Source of the DNA: Dryas octopetala
Lineage: Eukaryota > Streptophyta > Magnoliopsida > Rosales > Rosaceae
DNA: 64,000 nt
Reading direction: 5' to 3'
NCBI GenBank assembly: GCA_963921425.1
Contig: OY992833.1
Coordinates: 29,312,698 to 29,376,697 of the forward strand
Shown: positions 1 through 17,537 of the stretch, piece after piece
Layout of the letters: each line of letters begins with the position of its first letter
Numbering within the stretch: the first letter of the stretch is position 1
Translations under genes and position numbers: made by a program
The notes under the pieces: model-generated
Seen by the model: only the letters and a program-made list of their open reading frames with translations
What the model was told of the DNA's origin: nothing
Database searches by the model: none

Positions 1-310
1 TGGAAAAGACAAAAAGGCCTGGTGAGCAAATATGGAGACGCTTTGATCCTTTTCTTTTATGACAGAGAAACTTTGATCGTGGCTATCGGTTTCCTAAACT
101 GTCATTTTTTAGATTTCCTCATTAATACCCAATTAGAAATAGTAAAATTCAAAAGTATAAAGTGAAAAAATCGTCAAATATCTTATAGTCACTGAAAACT
201 ATATCCTAATGATGATTTCCCATATTCAATGAGGATTTCTGAAGGGAAAAATAATTAAAGAGAAAACAATTAAAACATAGAGCCAAAGTGAGGAAGTAAA
301 ATAGAGTTAC

Positions 311-706
311 CTGCTGTTTTCGACGCCAATCTTCGATACCCTCTTTCACCATGGTCGCCCCGATGATAAAAATTAGAGGGATAATGGCACTGACAGCCGT
401 ATATGGAGCCAGAGGAGTGAAAGCCAAAATGCCAGCGACTAAGAAGTAGAAGTTGGCCACCCTCCTGAACTGTTCAAACAAAGATTTTGGCAAGAAAGTA
501 GCAAGTGTATACTTTGTAGTTCTAACATAATTGCCTCCATAATTCCGGATCGCAGCCTCAAAACAATCCGGGTCATTGCAGTGAACCACTCTGGAAAATC
601 CTGGTCCCCCAATCTGTGAATGTTCAGCCTTCAAAGAAGCTCTACCACAAGTGAAAGAATAGATCTTGCTGAAACGCAGCTTTCTTCCTCTGCCACCACC
701 CCTCAT
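311..706 (-). CDS. ALA9: P4-type phospholipid flippase (ALA9/10/12-like), first coding exon, partial
   Basis: Seen: an ATG at 706 opens a 132-codon exon that ends in phase 0 at a GT donor (309-310 on the minus strand). The protein starts with a basic [13 protein letters not shown] segment, then the typical cytosolic N-terminus ([22 protein letters not shown]) and [18 protein letters not shown], followed by two membrane segments (about residues 85-105 and 108-125) and [11 protein letters not shown] before the splice. Known: this is the conserved start of aminophospholipid ATPases, which move lipids from the outer to the cytosolic leaflet with an ALIS beta subunit. The phosphorylation motif DKTG and the rest of the about 1,200-residue enzyme lie left of the window; bases 1-310 are intron. 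The exact paralogue (ALA9, 10, 11 or 12) is inferred mainly from the neighbouring TADA gene, so the symbol is tentative. Confidence 0.93.
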
Positions 707-1710
707 TTTCTCTCTCTTCCTCCCTTCTCACACTCTCTTAAGCTCTAAGCCTCTAACTATAAGACCAAATTAGCTGGACACAAACGCACCAGCTCTTAAA
801 TGCCAACCTCACTAATTAATGCAACTTCTTCAAGAAATATAATCTAAAAGAAATACTCAGAACCACAACCCACAAAATTTTTGAAGACAAACCTAGTGAA
901 ACGACTGGTAATTACTACCGCAGCACCTTGAAAAGCAATTCTTCGCTGATAAATACCAGCTTCGTTCTTCAAGGACGACCACCCACAACAAAAACCCAGT
1001 TCCACAACCCCCCAAAAATTCACAAATATTAAACACAGACACCCAAAAGAGGGGGAAAATCCCAGTTTATAAAGAGCAGAACCCCAGGGAAAGGAGAAAA
1101 GAAATGTACACAGCCAGAAGCACAAGACCCCAGTAAATTAAATATGAATAAATTTGAATACTAGACAGGGGATAAAAAAGAAAAAAGAAAATAATGAATT
1201 GTGAAAGAAAAATGCTTGAAAGGTAATAAACAAGAAAGACTAACTCTGTTGGTAAGAGGAGCACACAGGTTTAGACAATATAAGCAACACCTACAACACA
1301 GCAATCCCAGTTTGTAATCTTTGTCCCAGACAACCAAAACCAAGAATATAATGAAAAACGGGTTCAGAGAAGCCCATAAAATAGAGTAAAGGTTCCTATG
1401 AATATTCGGGTATTTGAAATTTTCTCTAAACACAAACGCTTTGAACGAAGTCTTGGACTGGATCTCGCATTTTGACTTTTGTTAAGGACGCGCATTTCCT
1501 TTTGGGTTTGTTATAAGTTTCCGAAATTGAGCTTCTTTCCCAGAATATAAAGAAGGGAAGGGAATGTGTGAAATCTCAGAAAAAGGGCTGGAAGGGAGAG
1601 TGTAGAAGATTGATTTGATTACTGGGGTTTTCCGGGAAATTTCAATTTCGCGGGAAAGCTATGGAAGGTCATCAACGGTGGTGACTGGTATGCTCTCTCG
1701 GTCCGTGTAA
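707..1710 (-). promoter_or_regulatory. Leader and proximal promoter of the ALA-like gene
   Basis: No gene is visible. The stretch just upstream of the flippase ATG is CT-rich on the minus strand, as plant leaders often are, and candidate splice signals suggest a leader intron, but I cannot fix its borders or the transcription start. Long open frames here (for instance 844-1125) have no recognisable domain and look like chance frames. Confidence 0.35.
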
Positions 1711-4009
1711 TAGTCTTCCTTTCCTTCTTGTCCTTCTCTCAGAAACTTCATTAGAAAAGTCCCAAAAACAAAATACATTAATTTACGACGTAATGAATAA
1801 TCAGCAGATTAATCAATTGATAAAAATAATTAGAACACGAAAGAGAGAGGGAAAAAAATTGGGATTTTTTTTATAAAAAAAAAAAAAACCAATTTGGAAA
1901 CTGGAAAGTAAATTGATTCGAAGCAAATTACTGAAAAACTGTGGATTTTTTTTCAAGTAAATTTGCTTCGTTTTATGGTTTTGGAAAGTAAAATCAAAAA
2001 GGGGGAAAAAGAAGGAAACTTTATTTTAAGTGAAGGGATTTTAAGAAAGAAATTAGGGATAAATGTGCGAAGTGATGACGTGGCATGGGTCGCAGGTTGC
2101 GCACTGTCGCAAGACACGCAACGTGTTAGGACGGGTCAAACTTTCTTACAGCCAACCAACCGCCAATGCTCTCCTTCTTCTCACACATCACATGCACTTT
2201 TTGCTTGTCTTTTTATTTTGTCTCGTATTTTTTAACTCTTTGTCGTATTTTTTTTTTTTTTTTTAAATCTTTGTCTAGTTCAAAGACCAAAATAAAAATT
2301 GTAAAAAAAAAAATATTTTTGTCGGATGATCCAAAATAAAGCTTTTTGTTCAATTAAAGAATTTCTTTCCCTGGCCAAAAATAAAGTTGATTTGAAACAA
2401 ATATTTAAATGAATGATTAATTTTTACAATAAGCTCACCAAATAATATGGGTTTTTTGCACTATTCAAGCATAAAACGGTGCCGCAATCATATATGTAAA
2501 TTTAATAAGGGATTAGGACAAATTTGTGATAATTAATGCAAATACTGTAAATGGGGTTGTGATGGAGAAAATATATCTAAAAGTTATAGGATCCAATTTA
2601 TTTTAAATTAATTGATTTTGTTGAATGTATATACAATTTTCTTTGCTTTCCACTTTACCATATTTTGCTTACTTGGAGACAAAGTAATGGGGTAGGTATA
2701 CTTTAATTTTTTATAATTACCGTATTTGGAAAATAATTTGCAAAGAGGATCGTTTCTTCACTTGCATTTTACTATCCATTTATGTATATTCAATTCATGT
2801 TTTTAATAATTAATTCGACATAAAAATTAGTGAGATGACTCCTTTCGTTTTGTCAAAATCAATCAAAGTTTATAAAGCACCACCTGTATTGTACATTAAT
2901 CCCACGCTCAAAATGCTTAATGAACATCCAACCCAAAATTGCTAAAATTTTGTAAACTCGTGATAAGAGCTTGACTCATTACATAAATGAATTATAGCTT
3001 ATTTTAATTAGGCCAATTTAAACGCGTTTTACCTCTTCCTTTTTGTTTTTTTGTTTATATTCTAGTAGCAATTTCATTGGTTGGTATTGCATATATAGTT
3101 AAAAGTAAGGATCCAAATCCTCTATTTGTATATATTAATTTAAAATCAATCGTTTGAAATATTATATATTATGGTGTGAGGCTTAAAATACGGACTTATA
3201 AATTTGTTTATATTATTAATATGTCAAATTAAGATTGAGTTAAAAATGGCCGGTATGATACAATGTTGTAAAGATGAAACATTGCCTACTAAATGGCAGC
3301 GGAGGCAGGTGTCATACTGTACGTGAATAGCATGGTATCATGGATGGGGAAAAGGGCAAAGAAGCCGTCGAGCCCGTGAAAGAAACAAAGGGACTATTTG
3401 TTTCTTTGATCAGAGTTCAGGTTCTTTTCGACCAATCAGTGTATGACATTTCATAAGAAAAATGTAGTTGTGTTGTCGTGTTTCATTGGAATTCTCATTG
3501 ATTTGTCATACGTACATGTGGGGGCATATAAATTATGATCATTAATTGTTGCTCAATTGAGGAAAGGGAATTAAATTAGTGGGAAAGTTTTTCATTAGCT
3601 AGAATTGTCACCCATGTGGTAGCTTGTGATCATTGTTTGTTTGTCTGTTTAATTAGTAATTACAATGTTTGAGCTTACTTAAGGAAAATGTAATTAGTAT
3701 GGTGGAGTTTAGTACTTCTATCATACCAATATTTCCCAATCAATCCAAATACAACATACAAAGGGACCTTCCCCTCTACGCCTTATTTGTATCTTATGAT
3801 GACAAAGATACAAGTATAAATGCACTTTTTTAACAAATTTATAAGTATGATATTCTTTGGTTATGTTACCAGTATTATATTCTAGTATCACACTTACTTG
3901 TTTTCTTTATTGTGCACCAATTTAATTACCAAAAAATTTGGTTGTTCTTGACATTAATCTAAAATGATGAAAAATACGAAAGAATTGAATGAGATAAAAT
4001 TAAAATAAA

Positions 4010-4475
4010 TGTTCATTGACTTTAGATACCAAATTACAATATTTTTTCATTTTAACTACTAAAACGTTTATGTCATTTCACTTTAGATACTAAATTTCAA
4101 TTTAGATACAAACTTTAAAAAACATGGTTATACCGAACTGTGACTGTCTAACAGTCATAACTTTTTTATTGATTTGTTGTTTTTTCAATATTTGTAAGGT
4201 TTAAACTTTAATTTTTAGTCTCTGTGTTATTGGACTTCATCTTTCAAGTTTAAATAAAAAGCATTAAATCCTTATAAATTTTGAATTTTTATGAATTTGA
4301 AACAGTCACACTGTGACTGTTCGAGAGTCATAACTGTATAGCAAACTAATAAATGACTTAATTCAAAATATATTGTTCTAGGTTAGTACATAATCTAAAA
4401 AAAATTAGTATCTTACTGCTTTGTTGAAAAAATATTGATATTTGGTATTTAATTCAAATTGTCTATTAAAATAAA
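4010..4475. mobile_element. Putative MITE/foldback element, about 470 bp
   Basis: The two ends are imperfect inverted repeats: the left end reads TTGACTTTAGATACCAAATT and the right end, read on the other strand, gives TTGAATTAAATACCAAATAT, both then running into a CAATATTTTTTCA-type stretch. The inside holds further mirrored pieces, including the near-perfect palindrome around 4302-4320 (ACAGTCACA/TGTGACTGT) and two forms of the GACTGTC...AGTCATAACT motif. There is no coding capacity. Target duplications are not clear, so the borders are approximate. Confidence 0.45.
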
Positions 4476-5052
4476 TTAAGAGTTCAATCTGTTTAAATGT
4501 AACAAAAAAGTAAAATTAATCAAGCTTCATTGACCATACCACGGTGGAAATACATTAATAATCTCTTAGTTATGTAGTTATTGGGATAGATTATCAAAAT
4601 CTATAATTAGTAGAATTATTTTATTTTATTTTATTTAAGCTTGACGTTTAGCTTAATTAACAAAATTTTATTTTATTTTAGTAGCAAAATTTGATGTCAA
4701 GATTTATTCCATGTTACTGAGAAATTAACATCATGGGTTCTATAATGTGAAATATGTGAATTTGGGGAATTTGTACACAATCAAATTAGTACCTATTTAA
4801 GAGCATATTAGAAAATTTGGACATAATCACAATAATAGGACAAAAATTATTCATATCCATCCATTTCTTTGGCCCCTCATGCATAGCAATATTATATATA
4901 CAAGAGAAGGTAAAAAGTAATGAACACGTACGTAGCAGTGGTGGTGACCTGCGATCCCTCTCTTCATGACGTTTATATATATATCTGTGAATGAAGATGA
5001 GTATTGCTAACGATTTGGATGCACATAAAATCATTTGCGTGGTTTTAATAAA

Positions 5053-5120
5053 ATCATACATCAACATAAATAAATTAAAATACACCTCAATAATAGAATA
5101 ATAGTAATAAAAATAGTCTA
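5053..5120 (+). repeat. Solo end of the 7969-8374 MITE family
   Basis: The run TCATACATCAACATAAATAA and, further on, CACCTCAATA and AGTCTATATATATA match the right terminal region of the element at 7969-8374 in the same order and orientation, with a small extra AT-rich insert. It ends in the same AGTCTATATA motif, which supports that motif as the family's terminus. No left arm is seen here, so it looks like a fragment. Confidence 0.45.
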
Positions 5121-7968
5121 TATATATATATAAAAAAGTGGTCAAATCATGCAAATTGCATTATCTGAAAGGGTCATGTTTCTATCAGCTACTGTCTGAA
5201 CCCTCTGAACCCGATTGGAATTTGGAAGAATATGTATATTAATTTAAGGGTATAATAAGAGCTAATCATCTCCTTTGACTAATCAAGATGTTATTGTACA
5301 TCGTGGGTGACATGTAAAGTCAAAAAACTCTTCAATGGTATCATTGCTTACATGACCCGACCCAAATACGTGACACGATTTTGGCATGACTTGGGCAACA
5401 CCGTCTACAATTTACAATTAGAAACAGCCGAACTTATTTAAAGAAGAAAATTAAGAGAGATTGGAGAAGAAAAACCCTGTACTCAAAGTGACAACCATTT
5501 AACAGGCAAAGACAAATGCATACTATTCAATGTTACTTATTCTCTTTATTCGTCCATATAATATTCTTAGAATATCCCACGCAATTGCTACATGTAGCAT
5601 TGTAGCCCCACAATCCAAAAATTATACTTATTTTCATTTTTAAGTGTAACGACTTAAAATTGGGATCGAACACAACATAGATTCATTAGATTGGAATTGA
5701 TAACTAGGATTGAACGACGACCCATATACTTGATTTTATAGCATCAATTTTCTATACATGTTTAACTAATTAATACAATTGTTTATGCCACATTTTTTAA
5801 TCACATCATTTACTCAATTAGATGAAATATACTTATATATATATATATGAGTGAGTTTCACTTATAATGAGCAATATATATGCTGAGTAAATATTGACAT
5901 CTAGTATCACTTAAAATGACATGCTTCATGTACATGTCAATCCAAATTAATTTCAAAACCCATAATGATGTGTTGCCTAAAGAGTTTATGGAACTAGCTA
6001 GCTAATGTAGCAAAGGGTCGTAGTCCATGCACGCTTTTGGCTGCTGGATCGATCATGATGCCGAGTGGATGATAATTTAGCTCCAAGAAATGTTGTAACG
6101 TGCAGGATCGAGGACTTGAATAATTCAATCTCCTTAATTTGTCCTTAGTCCGTCTTTGGTGGGTTGGCTACTAATCAATTTATATATTGGTGATTTGGTG
6201 ATATAAGCCACTACGTAAGCTATGTCTTGTACGAACATGGTCTTTCAATAGCATACCAATTTTTATAGATATATATATATATATGAATGCAATATTTTAA
6301 ATATATATAGCTTTGAATATTCAATCATACAAATTAATTATATATATAATTCTTGTCTATAGTAGTATTGACATCTGGGCATGTGTTACAATGTCGCAAT
6401 TAACGTACAGGTGGTTGGCTCCAGATTATGCAGATTAGTAGTTGTACTTGTACTTTGAAAAATTGGTGTGGGTTATAGCCGGCCAGTCCCAATTGATTTT
6501 GTTCTCTGTACGTAGTGGATTAACTGTGGAAGAGAAATTTGCATGCAGCTGCTGAATTAATGTGCAATGCAATAATATTTGTGCGCACTAAATCACCAAG
6601 CCTGTGGCTGGTGTTGTTAATTAATTATGTGTGGTTGGGCATATCAATGGCATATATGGTTCTAGCTAGTCTTCTAGAAGAGAGAGACTTTTGAGAAGGT
6701 CTTGGAAAAGTTCGATTACGATTAAGGAGGCAGGGGCCCCATAAAAACCTATTATTCAACTCCATCTTGTCCTAATTAATTAAATCAAAATCGTTGAACA
6801 CACGCTCACATACTAAACAACAAGAAAATAGGAAACTTGTAAAATTTAGGCTTTTTTTTACCCGAATGGATAGTTGGATACAAATTATTACAAACTAGCT
6901 TTTATGTCCACTTTACCCCAAACATATATCCGAAAGGTGTTATCAACAATCAACATGCACATCACTCTTCAAGGACTACCAACCACTCCTATAACAATGG
7001 GTATCGGTACAAGACTAAAAGGAACCTATACACTATAACTTTCCAATAAAGTAGAACGATTAATACACAGGAGATTAAAGAGGAAAAGATAAATTCGATC
7101 TTTGACATTTGACGTAAGTAAATATTCACCATCACTGAAGTTACAAACCCCTACATAAAACAATGAAATAAGAAAAAGTTATTTTTGAGATGTCAGATTT
7201 TGGTTTGATCAACTTTTCTACATAGGATTTAGGATTTGAGTTAGGGAGGGTGTACATTGAGATAGAAGAGCTGATGTATATACATAGGTAAAGAGATAGA
7301 GAGAGTGAGTGTAATCAGTTTTGCTCTCGTTGTAAATGAAATATTAAAATTTTCATTAAATCATGAATTAACTGAGTAAAACTTTCTAATACAATCACCC
7401 CGTCCAATTTTGAAGGACCAAGAGATGGCCAAAAACAAAAAAGTGGTTCAACTTTTCAACCCATGCATTGTCAATTATCATGAGTCATCACACACCAAAG
7501 GAAAACTTGAAACATATCAAATGTGAAAGTAGCAATCTTGTTGAAATGGACTTGCAATATTAAGGTGACGTAACAAGTAACAACAACAACAAAGGTCCAA
7601 GGTACAAGGTCCTTGTGGATAAAATTTGCGTTACACATCCACCAACTATAGAAAAAATTAATTTCCGTACATGGTACCATGCCATGGGATTTGAACAAGT
7701 GGAGCAAGACCGACGGCAGATTTAATTTTATATTTTCTTAATTTTATGTTATCTCATCTGACCAAACATGATTTTACACATCATATAGTATAAAATTGTT
7801 ATGTCAAGGGCAGTTGACAATGCATGAAAAATAATATATTGAGAAACTGATTAATTATGCACTTGCTTATTTGAAATATTTCTCTTTGCAAACAAATTTA
7901 TGGGTCAATACATTATACAAACAAATGTGGGATAAGTTGAAAGTTACGTTCATATATATATGTATATA

Positions 7969-8374
7969 TATAGGCTATTTCTGTTAAGGTATACCTCAAT
8001 TTATTTATGTTGAGATATATTCTATTGGGGGTCCACACGAGTTGTTTTGTGTCGATCCGAATCGTTCAATTTTTACATCTTCATTGATAGATCATTCTTG
8101 CAAAAAATTAGCCAAATCGGAAATCATTTGTCTATCTAACTTTGATCAAATACATAGACGAACCAAATATTTTCGATGAAACCGTTTATTTGTTTGATCA
8201 AAGTTAGATAGGCAAATGATTTTCGATTTGATTAATTTTTTACAAAGATGATCTATCAATGAAGATAATCTTTGCAAACGGTTCAGATCGACACAAAACG
8301 ACTCGTGTGGGCGCCAACAAGGTCATACATCAACATAAATAAGTTGAGATATACCTCAATAGAAAGAGTCTATA
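7969..8374. mobile_element. Long-inverted-repeat MITE, about 400 bp
   Basis: The two halves are almost mirror images. The left arm (TATAGGCTATTTCTGTTAAG at the tip, then TTATTTATGTTGAG and CACACGAGTTGTTTTGTGTC) pairs with the right arm (ending in CGACTCGTGTGGGCG, AACATAAATAAGTTGAG and CCTCAATAGAAAGAGTCTAT). Further in, GATCAAAGTTAGATAGGCAA pairs with TGTCTATCTAACTTTGATCA, leaving a short centre near 8165-8185. There is no open frame. Both tips lie in (TA)n tracts, as expected if it inserts at TA-rich targets, so a target duplication cannot be told apart. Non-autonomous DNA transposon; superfamily not assigned. Confidence 0.75.
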
Positions 8375-8563
8375 TATATATTTCATCCTTTCTTTTATGA
8401 TCGATGGTAACGGATGATGATGACGCATTGTCATCATAGCTTATCCTCTTGTGATATTGATTTGTAATTTTGTATAATTGTGATGGGCAAAATTATTATG
8501 TTTGACTGTGCTTGGCTCTATAAATATCATCATATAATACTAAAATAAGGTAGCAAAAAGTTC

Positions 8564-8729
8564 GAATTATTCTATAATAAGGTCCTCAAGTAAAATGTTT
8601 AAATAAGGACTTCTTTTTCTCAACCGTTAGATCGACTGAGATATATTGAAATGTATTTCGCTCACTTTATATTTCAGTAGTTCATATCTAATCGAACGGC
8701 TGATAAACAAGTCTATTAGAGAATAATTC
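8564..8729. mobile_element. Small MITE, about 166 bp
   Basis: Terminal inverted repeats: the left end GAATTATTCTATAATA against the right end, whose complement reads GAATTATTCTCTAATA. A second mirrored pair lies inside (CCGTTAGATC against CCGTTCGATTAG). Non-coding. Superfamily not determined. Confidence 0.55.
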
Positions 8730-9272
8730 ATTGTTTACTAACAATGTCATGCAAACTCTATTCGATATATTAAGGTCATAAAACTCATAATAAGTAGCCC
8801 ACTCACGCAAGAGATTGGGCTAATTGGTTGAGAAATTATTGTGTCCAAAAGGCATTCAGCCCACCCAAGCCCACATTGGCTCCGATGGAGCCCACATGTC
8901 CAAAATTCACTGAGCCCAGCCCAAATGAATGTTCGAGCCCAAATATCGACCGAGGTTGTACCGAGTGAGTCAACTCAACTCAACTCTGAAGCGCTCAATC
9001 GGTCGATGACTTGATTGATTGATTCTGTTCTGCTCTATGAGAATGTATTAAGTTATTAACAAACCCACACAAAAAAAAAAAAAAAAAAAAAATGAAAGGG
9101 AGAGGAAGACCGAAAGATTCTCATCTTTATAGCAATCTGATCTACAGAAAGCCACATCGTTTTCTTGGCTCAGAGCTTCACTTCCAAGAAGCCTCCAAAA
9201 TCCACTTCTCAATTCGAAGGTAAGCCTCTTCCTCTTCTGTCTCTCTCGCGTTCTCCCTCTTTGTAGATAGAA

Positions 9273-14442
<5,170 letters not shown>

Positions 14443-14513
14443 GGGATGGTACAAAGTCCACAATTTCTTAAATTATATGTTCAAATTTTGTTTGTCACGT
14501 AGATAAAATTTAG

Positions 14514-14518
<5 letters not shown>

Positions 14519-14578
<60 letters not shown>

Positions 14579-14580
14579 AA
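14519..14580 (+). repeat. Compound microsatellite (TC)n(AC)n
   Basis: An unbroken TC run of about 17 units passes directly into about 13 AC units, some 80 bases after the TADA stop and probably inside its 3' UTR. Likely length-polymorphic. Confidence 0.95.
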
Positions 14581-15215
14581 AGATAGTTGCTAATCTTTAT
14601 TGCGAGAGGGCGTCCAAAAGTGAAAATGTTCATGATATCAGAATTAATGAACTAAAATAGTCATAGTGGTAAATAGCGATTGGTGCTTCAATACCATAAC
14701 TTGTATCTGGTGGTGCAGTTGCACCAGCCAGTGGTTCCAATTTCATGGGCCGTTTAAAATCAATATGACACCACCAGTGAGATAAGATTGAGAGATCATT
14801 AAATGAATCAAACATAAATAAATAAATGCCTTGCGAAAAGGAGAGGAATCAGGACCTTGCTTTCGAAAAGGAGTGATGGGTACAGCCTAACAGAGTTCGG
14901 GTTTGCTGTTAGAATCAACAAGCAACATAGGGTAGGTATCAACTATTTTCAATTGCTGTATGCATCATACATCCTTTACACTGTATGTTTTGTACATTTT
15001 TTTTGTGCCACGAGAATTTTGTTTAGCAATTTTAAGAGCACCTTTTAAACAGGACCATCTAGGTGAGTCCGGGCTATCTTTATCATTAACAAACTGGCTC
15101 GCCAAATGGTTAGAAGAGAAGTACCCATCAGTGCATCAAATGAAAATTACATCTCTCCTTTCAACGCTACACCAAACGTTTCTTTAATGCTGCATTTCGC
15201 TCTTCTGAAAATCCA

Positions 15216-15222
15216 TATATAA
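15216..15222 (+). promoter_or_regulatory. Likely TATA box of the AGP gene
   Basis: TATATAA lies 37 bases before the AGP start codon. With usual plant spacing, transcription would begin only a few bases before the ATG, giving a very short leader. The call rests on motif and position only. Confidence 0.4.
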
Positions 15223-15258
15223 CCTCGATTTCTTCTTATTAGCATCCATCTTTCAAAA

Positions 15259-16191
15259 ATGGCTTCAATTTTGTTAGCTTTCGTTTTAATTTGTCTCAGC
15301 TTTCAACTACTAGTCCTTACCAATGCACAAACAACCGCAGCGGCACCCTCTGCTTTGCCAACTACTACGCCGCCACCTACCACACCAACTGCACCGGCTA
15401 CTTTACCGACTACAACGCCACCACCTTCGACTGCACCAACTGTAGCAACACAACCACCAGTAAATGCAGCAGCAACCCCACCCACAACCGCGCCTACATC
15501 ATCGCCACCATCTCCTAAAGTTGCACCGTCCACAAGCCCCACGGTCCCACCTCCACAAACTCCACCACCACAACCACCGAAAAGTCCACCTGTCTCAACT
15601 CCATCGCAGCCACCTCCACTGCCACCATCACCAGCTGTTTCACCGCCACCACCTGTTTCACCACCCCCATTGCCACCTCCTCTGCCAGCACCTATTCAAG
15701 CACCACCAGCACCAGCTCCTGTTAAAGAGACACCAGCACCAGCACCAGCTAAGGAAGCACCGGTGCCCTCGCCATCAAAAGCAACACCAGTACCGGCGCC
15801 AGCACCTGTTATTGTGCCACCAGCTCCAGCACCTGTGCTAGTGCCATCACCTGCACCTGCTCCAACCAAACACAAGAAGAGGAGGCACAAGCACAAGAGG
15901 CATCATCATGCACCAGCACCAGCACCAGCACCAACCGTCCGAAGCCCCCCGGCACCTCCCACAGTGACAGATACAGAGGATACAGCACCAGCACCATCAC
16001 CAAGTTTGAATTTGGTAAAGAATTTAACCAGTTTTATTAATGTTGCTTTGACAGCATTCAAATTTGTTAGATGACCCTTCTTTTTTGTTTCATAGAATGG
16101 AGGAAATGCACTGCACCAGCAAGGAGGGAAGTCTGGAATGTGGGCCACAACTGGATTAGCTATTGCTATACTACTGGCGCTGACAAGCTAA
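15259..16191 (+). CDS. AGP19: Lysine-rich classical arabinogalactan protein (AGP17/18/19 type)
   Basis: Exons 15259-16014 and 16096-16191 (81-base intron, phase 0) give 283 residues. Seen: a secretory signal peptide ending near TNAQ, then a Pro/Ala/Ser/Thr domain full of AP, SP and TP pairs (sites for Hyp arabinogalactans), with SPPP-type extensin-like patches in the middle. A basic His/Lys-rich cluster (KHKKRRHKHKRHHH, about residues 204-217) and a second APAP stretch follow. Exon 2 supplies NGGNALHQQGGKSG and a hydrophobic tail ending LLALTS, a typical GPI-anchor signal. Known: this layout defines the lysine-rich AGPs of the plasma-membrane outer face, linked to growth and reproductive development. 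It ends tail-to-tail with the zinc-ribbon gene, 244 bases between stops. If the intron is retained, the frame ends at 16074 without the GPI tail. Confidence 0.9.
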
Positions 16192-16435
16192 AGCTTTTAG
16201 CAATCTTAGGTGATGAACTATGGATTTATTTTTATATTGCAAGAAGGTGATTTTTTCATATCTACAACCATAGATGTACGAATGAATAATGCAAAAGAGA
16301 TGAATCAACAACATTATCATTTTTGTATTTACTACATGTTCAATATTCAAGGGAGATGAATTTTGGATTCCAAGAACCGGCAAGGATCTTATCAAAGAAG
16401 ACAACTCAAAATAACATAATGAATTCAATGTCGAC

Positions 16436-17537
16436 TTAAACTCCATCTGTATTTGTGTCTGCATCGGTATCCTCCCTTAAGTCATACTCAACCACAAGGC
16501 CAAGATTATCAACTAATTTGTGATGCAGGAGGCACCCTGCACACTGATGAGAAGCACAGAAAATTGGTCAGACGAACCCCCTAAATTTTTTTTCTTACTT
16601 TTCAATTAAGAGAACTAGGAGCAACTTTAAATGACCAATAAACATAATCCTAAAATTTATAGATGCAAAGGTTTGTCTTCATCAAGAACATACCACTACA
16701 AATGTTATATCAATCAACAAGAATACATACCTGTACATAAATAAGTCCCCGTTCATAGGCCAATCGATTCACGAGCCTATCTGTTCTTTCACCACACAAA
16801 TTACAAGTAAATTTTACAAGCAAGCTTCTTCTTGGGAGTTTTAAGTCAATAGTAGCATCCTGCGTAGAGGGTATGCAGGAAACAGAACCAAGTTAAAGAA
16901 GAAGGTAAACATTCAAGCAACAGCTAAATACACACACTGAGATGATACATGTCATATTGGTCTCGAACTTTCAGAAAATTTTATTAATGATCTAATCAAG
17001 TCGCATATAAAAATCTTCAAATTAGACCAAAAGCAACAACATTTTTTTTTTGGGCAAATGACCAAAAGCAATATCAATATGAAAAAGACAATGGTTCTAT
17101 GAAATTCAACTAGCATTTCATCATTATTGTACCGTATTAGGGTCCCGTTCCAATTCTGCGTCTGTTTCAGAATTGCCATTCATCAACCCAGAAACAGCCA
17201 GTACCTGGTAGGCACGCTTTGGTGCTACAGCTCTCGCATGGGAGATTCTTGAGCTGAAAACAAAGTTTTAAGGAGTTAAAAGGCACAAAAAAGATATATA
17301 GTTCAAGAAAAAAAAAACAGTTGAAAGAAACCCAGATAAGGAAAAACCCCAGAGAGGGTTTTGTCTTTGGGTTAAGTACCTGGAGAGGCTGATGATAGGG
17401 TTTGCCTTGGAAGCAGAAAAGGGTCTGAAAATGTTGGGAGACAAAAGGGATTTAATGGGTTTATGAGGGTTAGTTGTGGGATACGATACAGAAATAAGGG
17501 CGGGAGAGAAACGGCAGGCAGTTGGTGTTGCTGCCAT
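16436..17537 (-). CDS. DNL/Zim17-type zinc-ribbon protein, probably plastid HSP70 escort
   Basis: Exons 17380-17537, 17133-17253, 16731-16859 and 16436-16543 (minus) join in frame into 171 residues. Seen: a Ser/Thr/Pro-rich, acid-poor N-terminus (MAATPTACRFSPALISVSYP) typical of a plastid transit peptide, an acidic linker, then FTCNLCGERTDRLVNRLAYE, an exon border, and CAGCLLHHKLVDNLGLV. The four zinc ligands are Cys112, Cys115, Cys137 and Cys140, and the DNL triplet is present. Known: Tim15/Zim17/HEP proteins keep mitochondrial or plastid HSP70 soluble and active. In Arabidopsis a member (At1g68730, from memory) sits at this same place in the gene order. The acceptor of the last exon was chosen so that the second Cys pair is complete. 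Confidence 0.92.

Larger units (their letters stand above)
1711..9200. other. AT-rich spacer between divergent ALA-like and TADA genes
   Basis: About 7.5 kb without any supported gene. Open frames are short and low in complexity. It holds several foldback elements listed separately (4010-4475, 7969-8374, 8564-8729) and a solo end related to the second (5053-5120), many (TA)n tracts, and an A-run at 9069-9091 just before TADA. Because the ALA-like gene reads left and TADA reads right, both promoters must lie in it. Confidence 0.6.

Noticed and set aside
844-1433. Three overlapping Phe/Leu/Tyr-rich minus-strand frames upstream of the flippase
   Set aside because: They lie in the AT/CT-rich leader region and have no homology; likely chance.
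4786-5154. 122-codon open frame in the ALA-TADA spacer
   Set aside because: Low-complexity Tyr/Ile-rich reading of AT-rich DNA, partly within a MITE fragment; no domain and no splice partner.
15303-15896. Long Gly/Val-rich open frames on the strand opposite the AGP gene, and His-rich frames on the same strand
   Set aside because: They are shadows of the proline-rich coding repeat in other frames; no start context, no family, and they overlap a clear secreted-protein gene.
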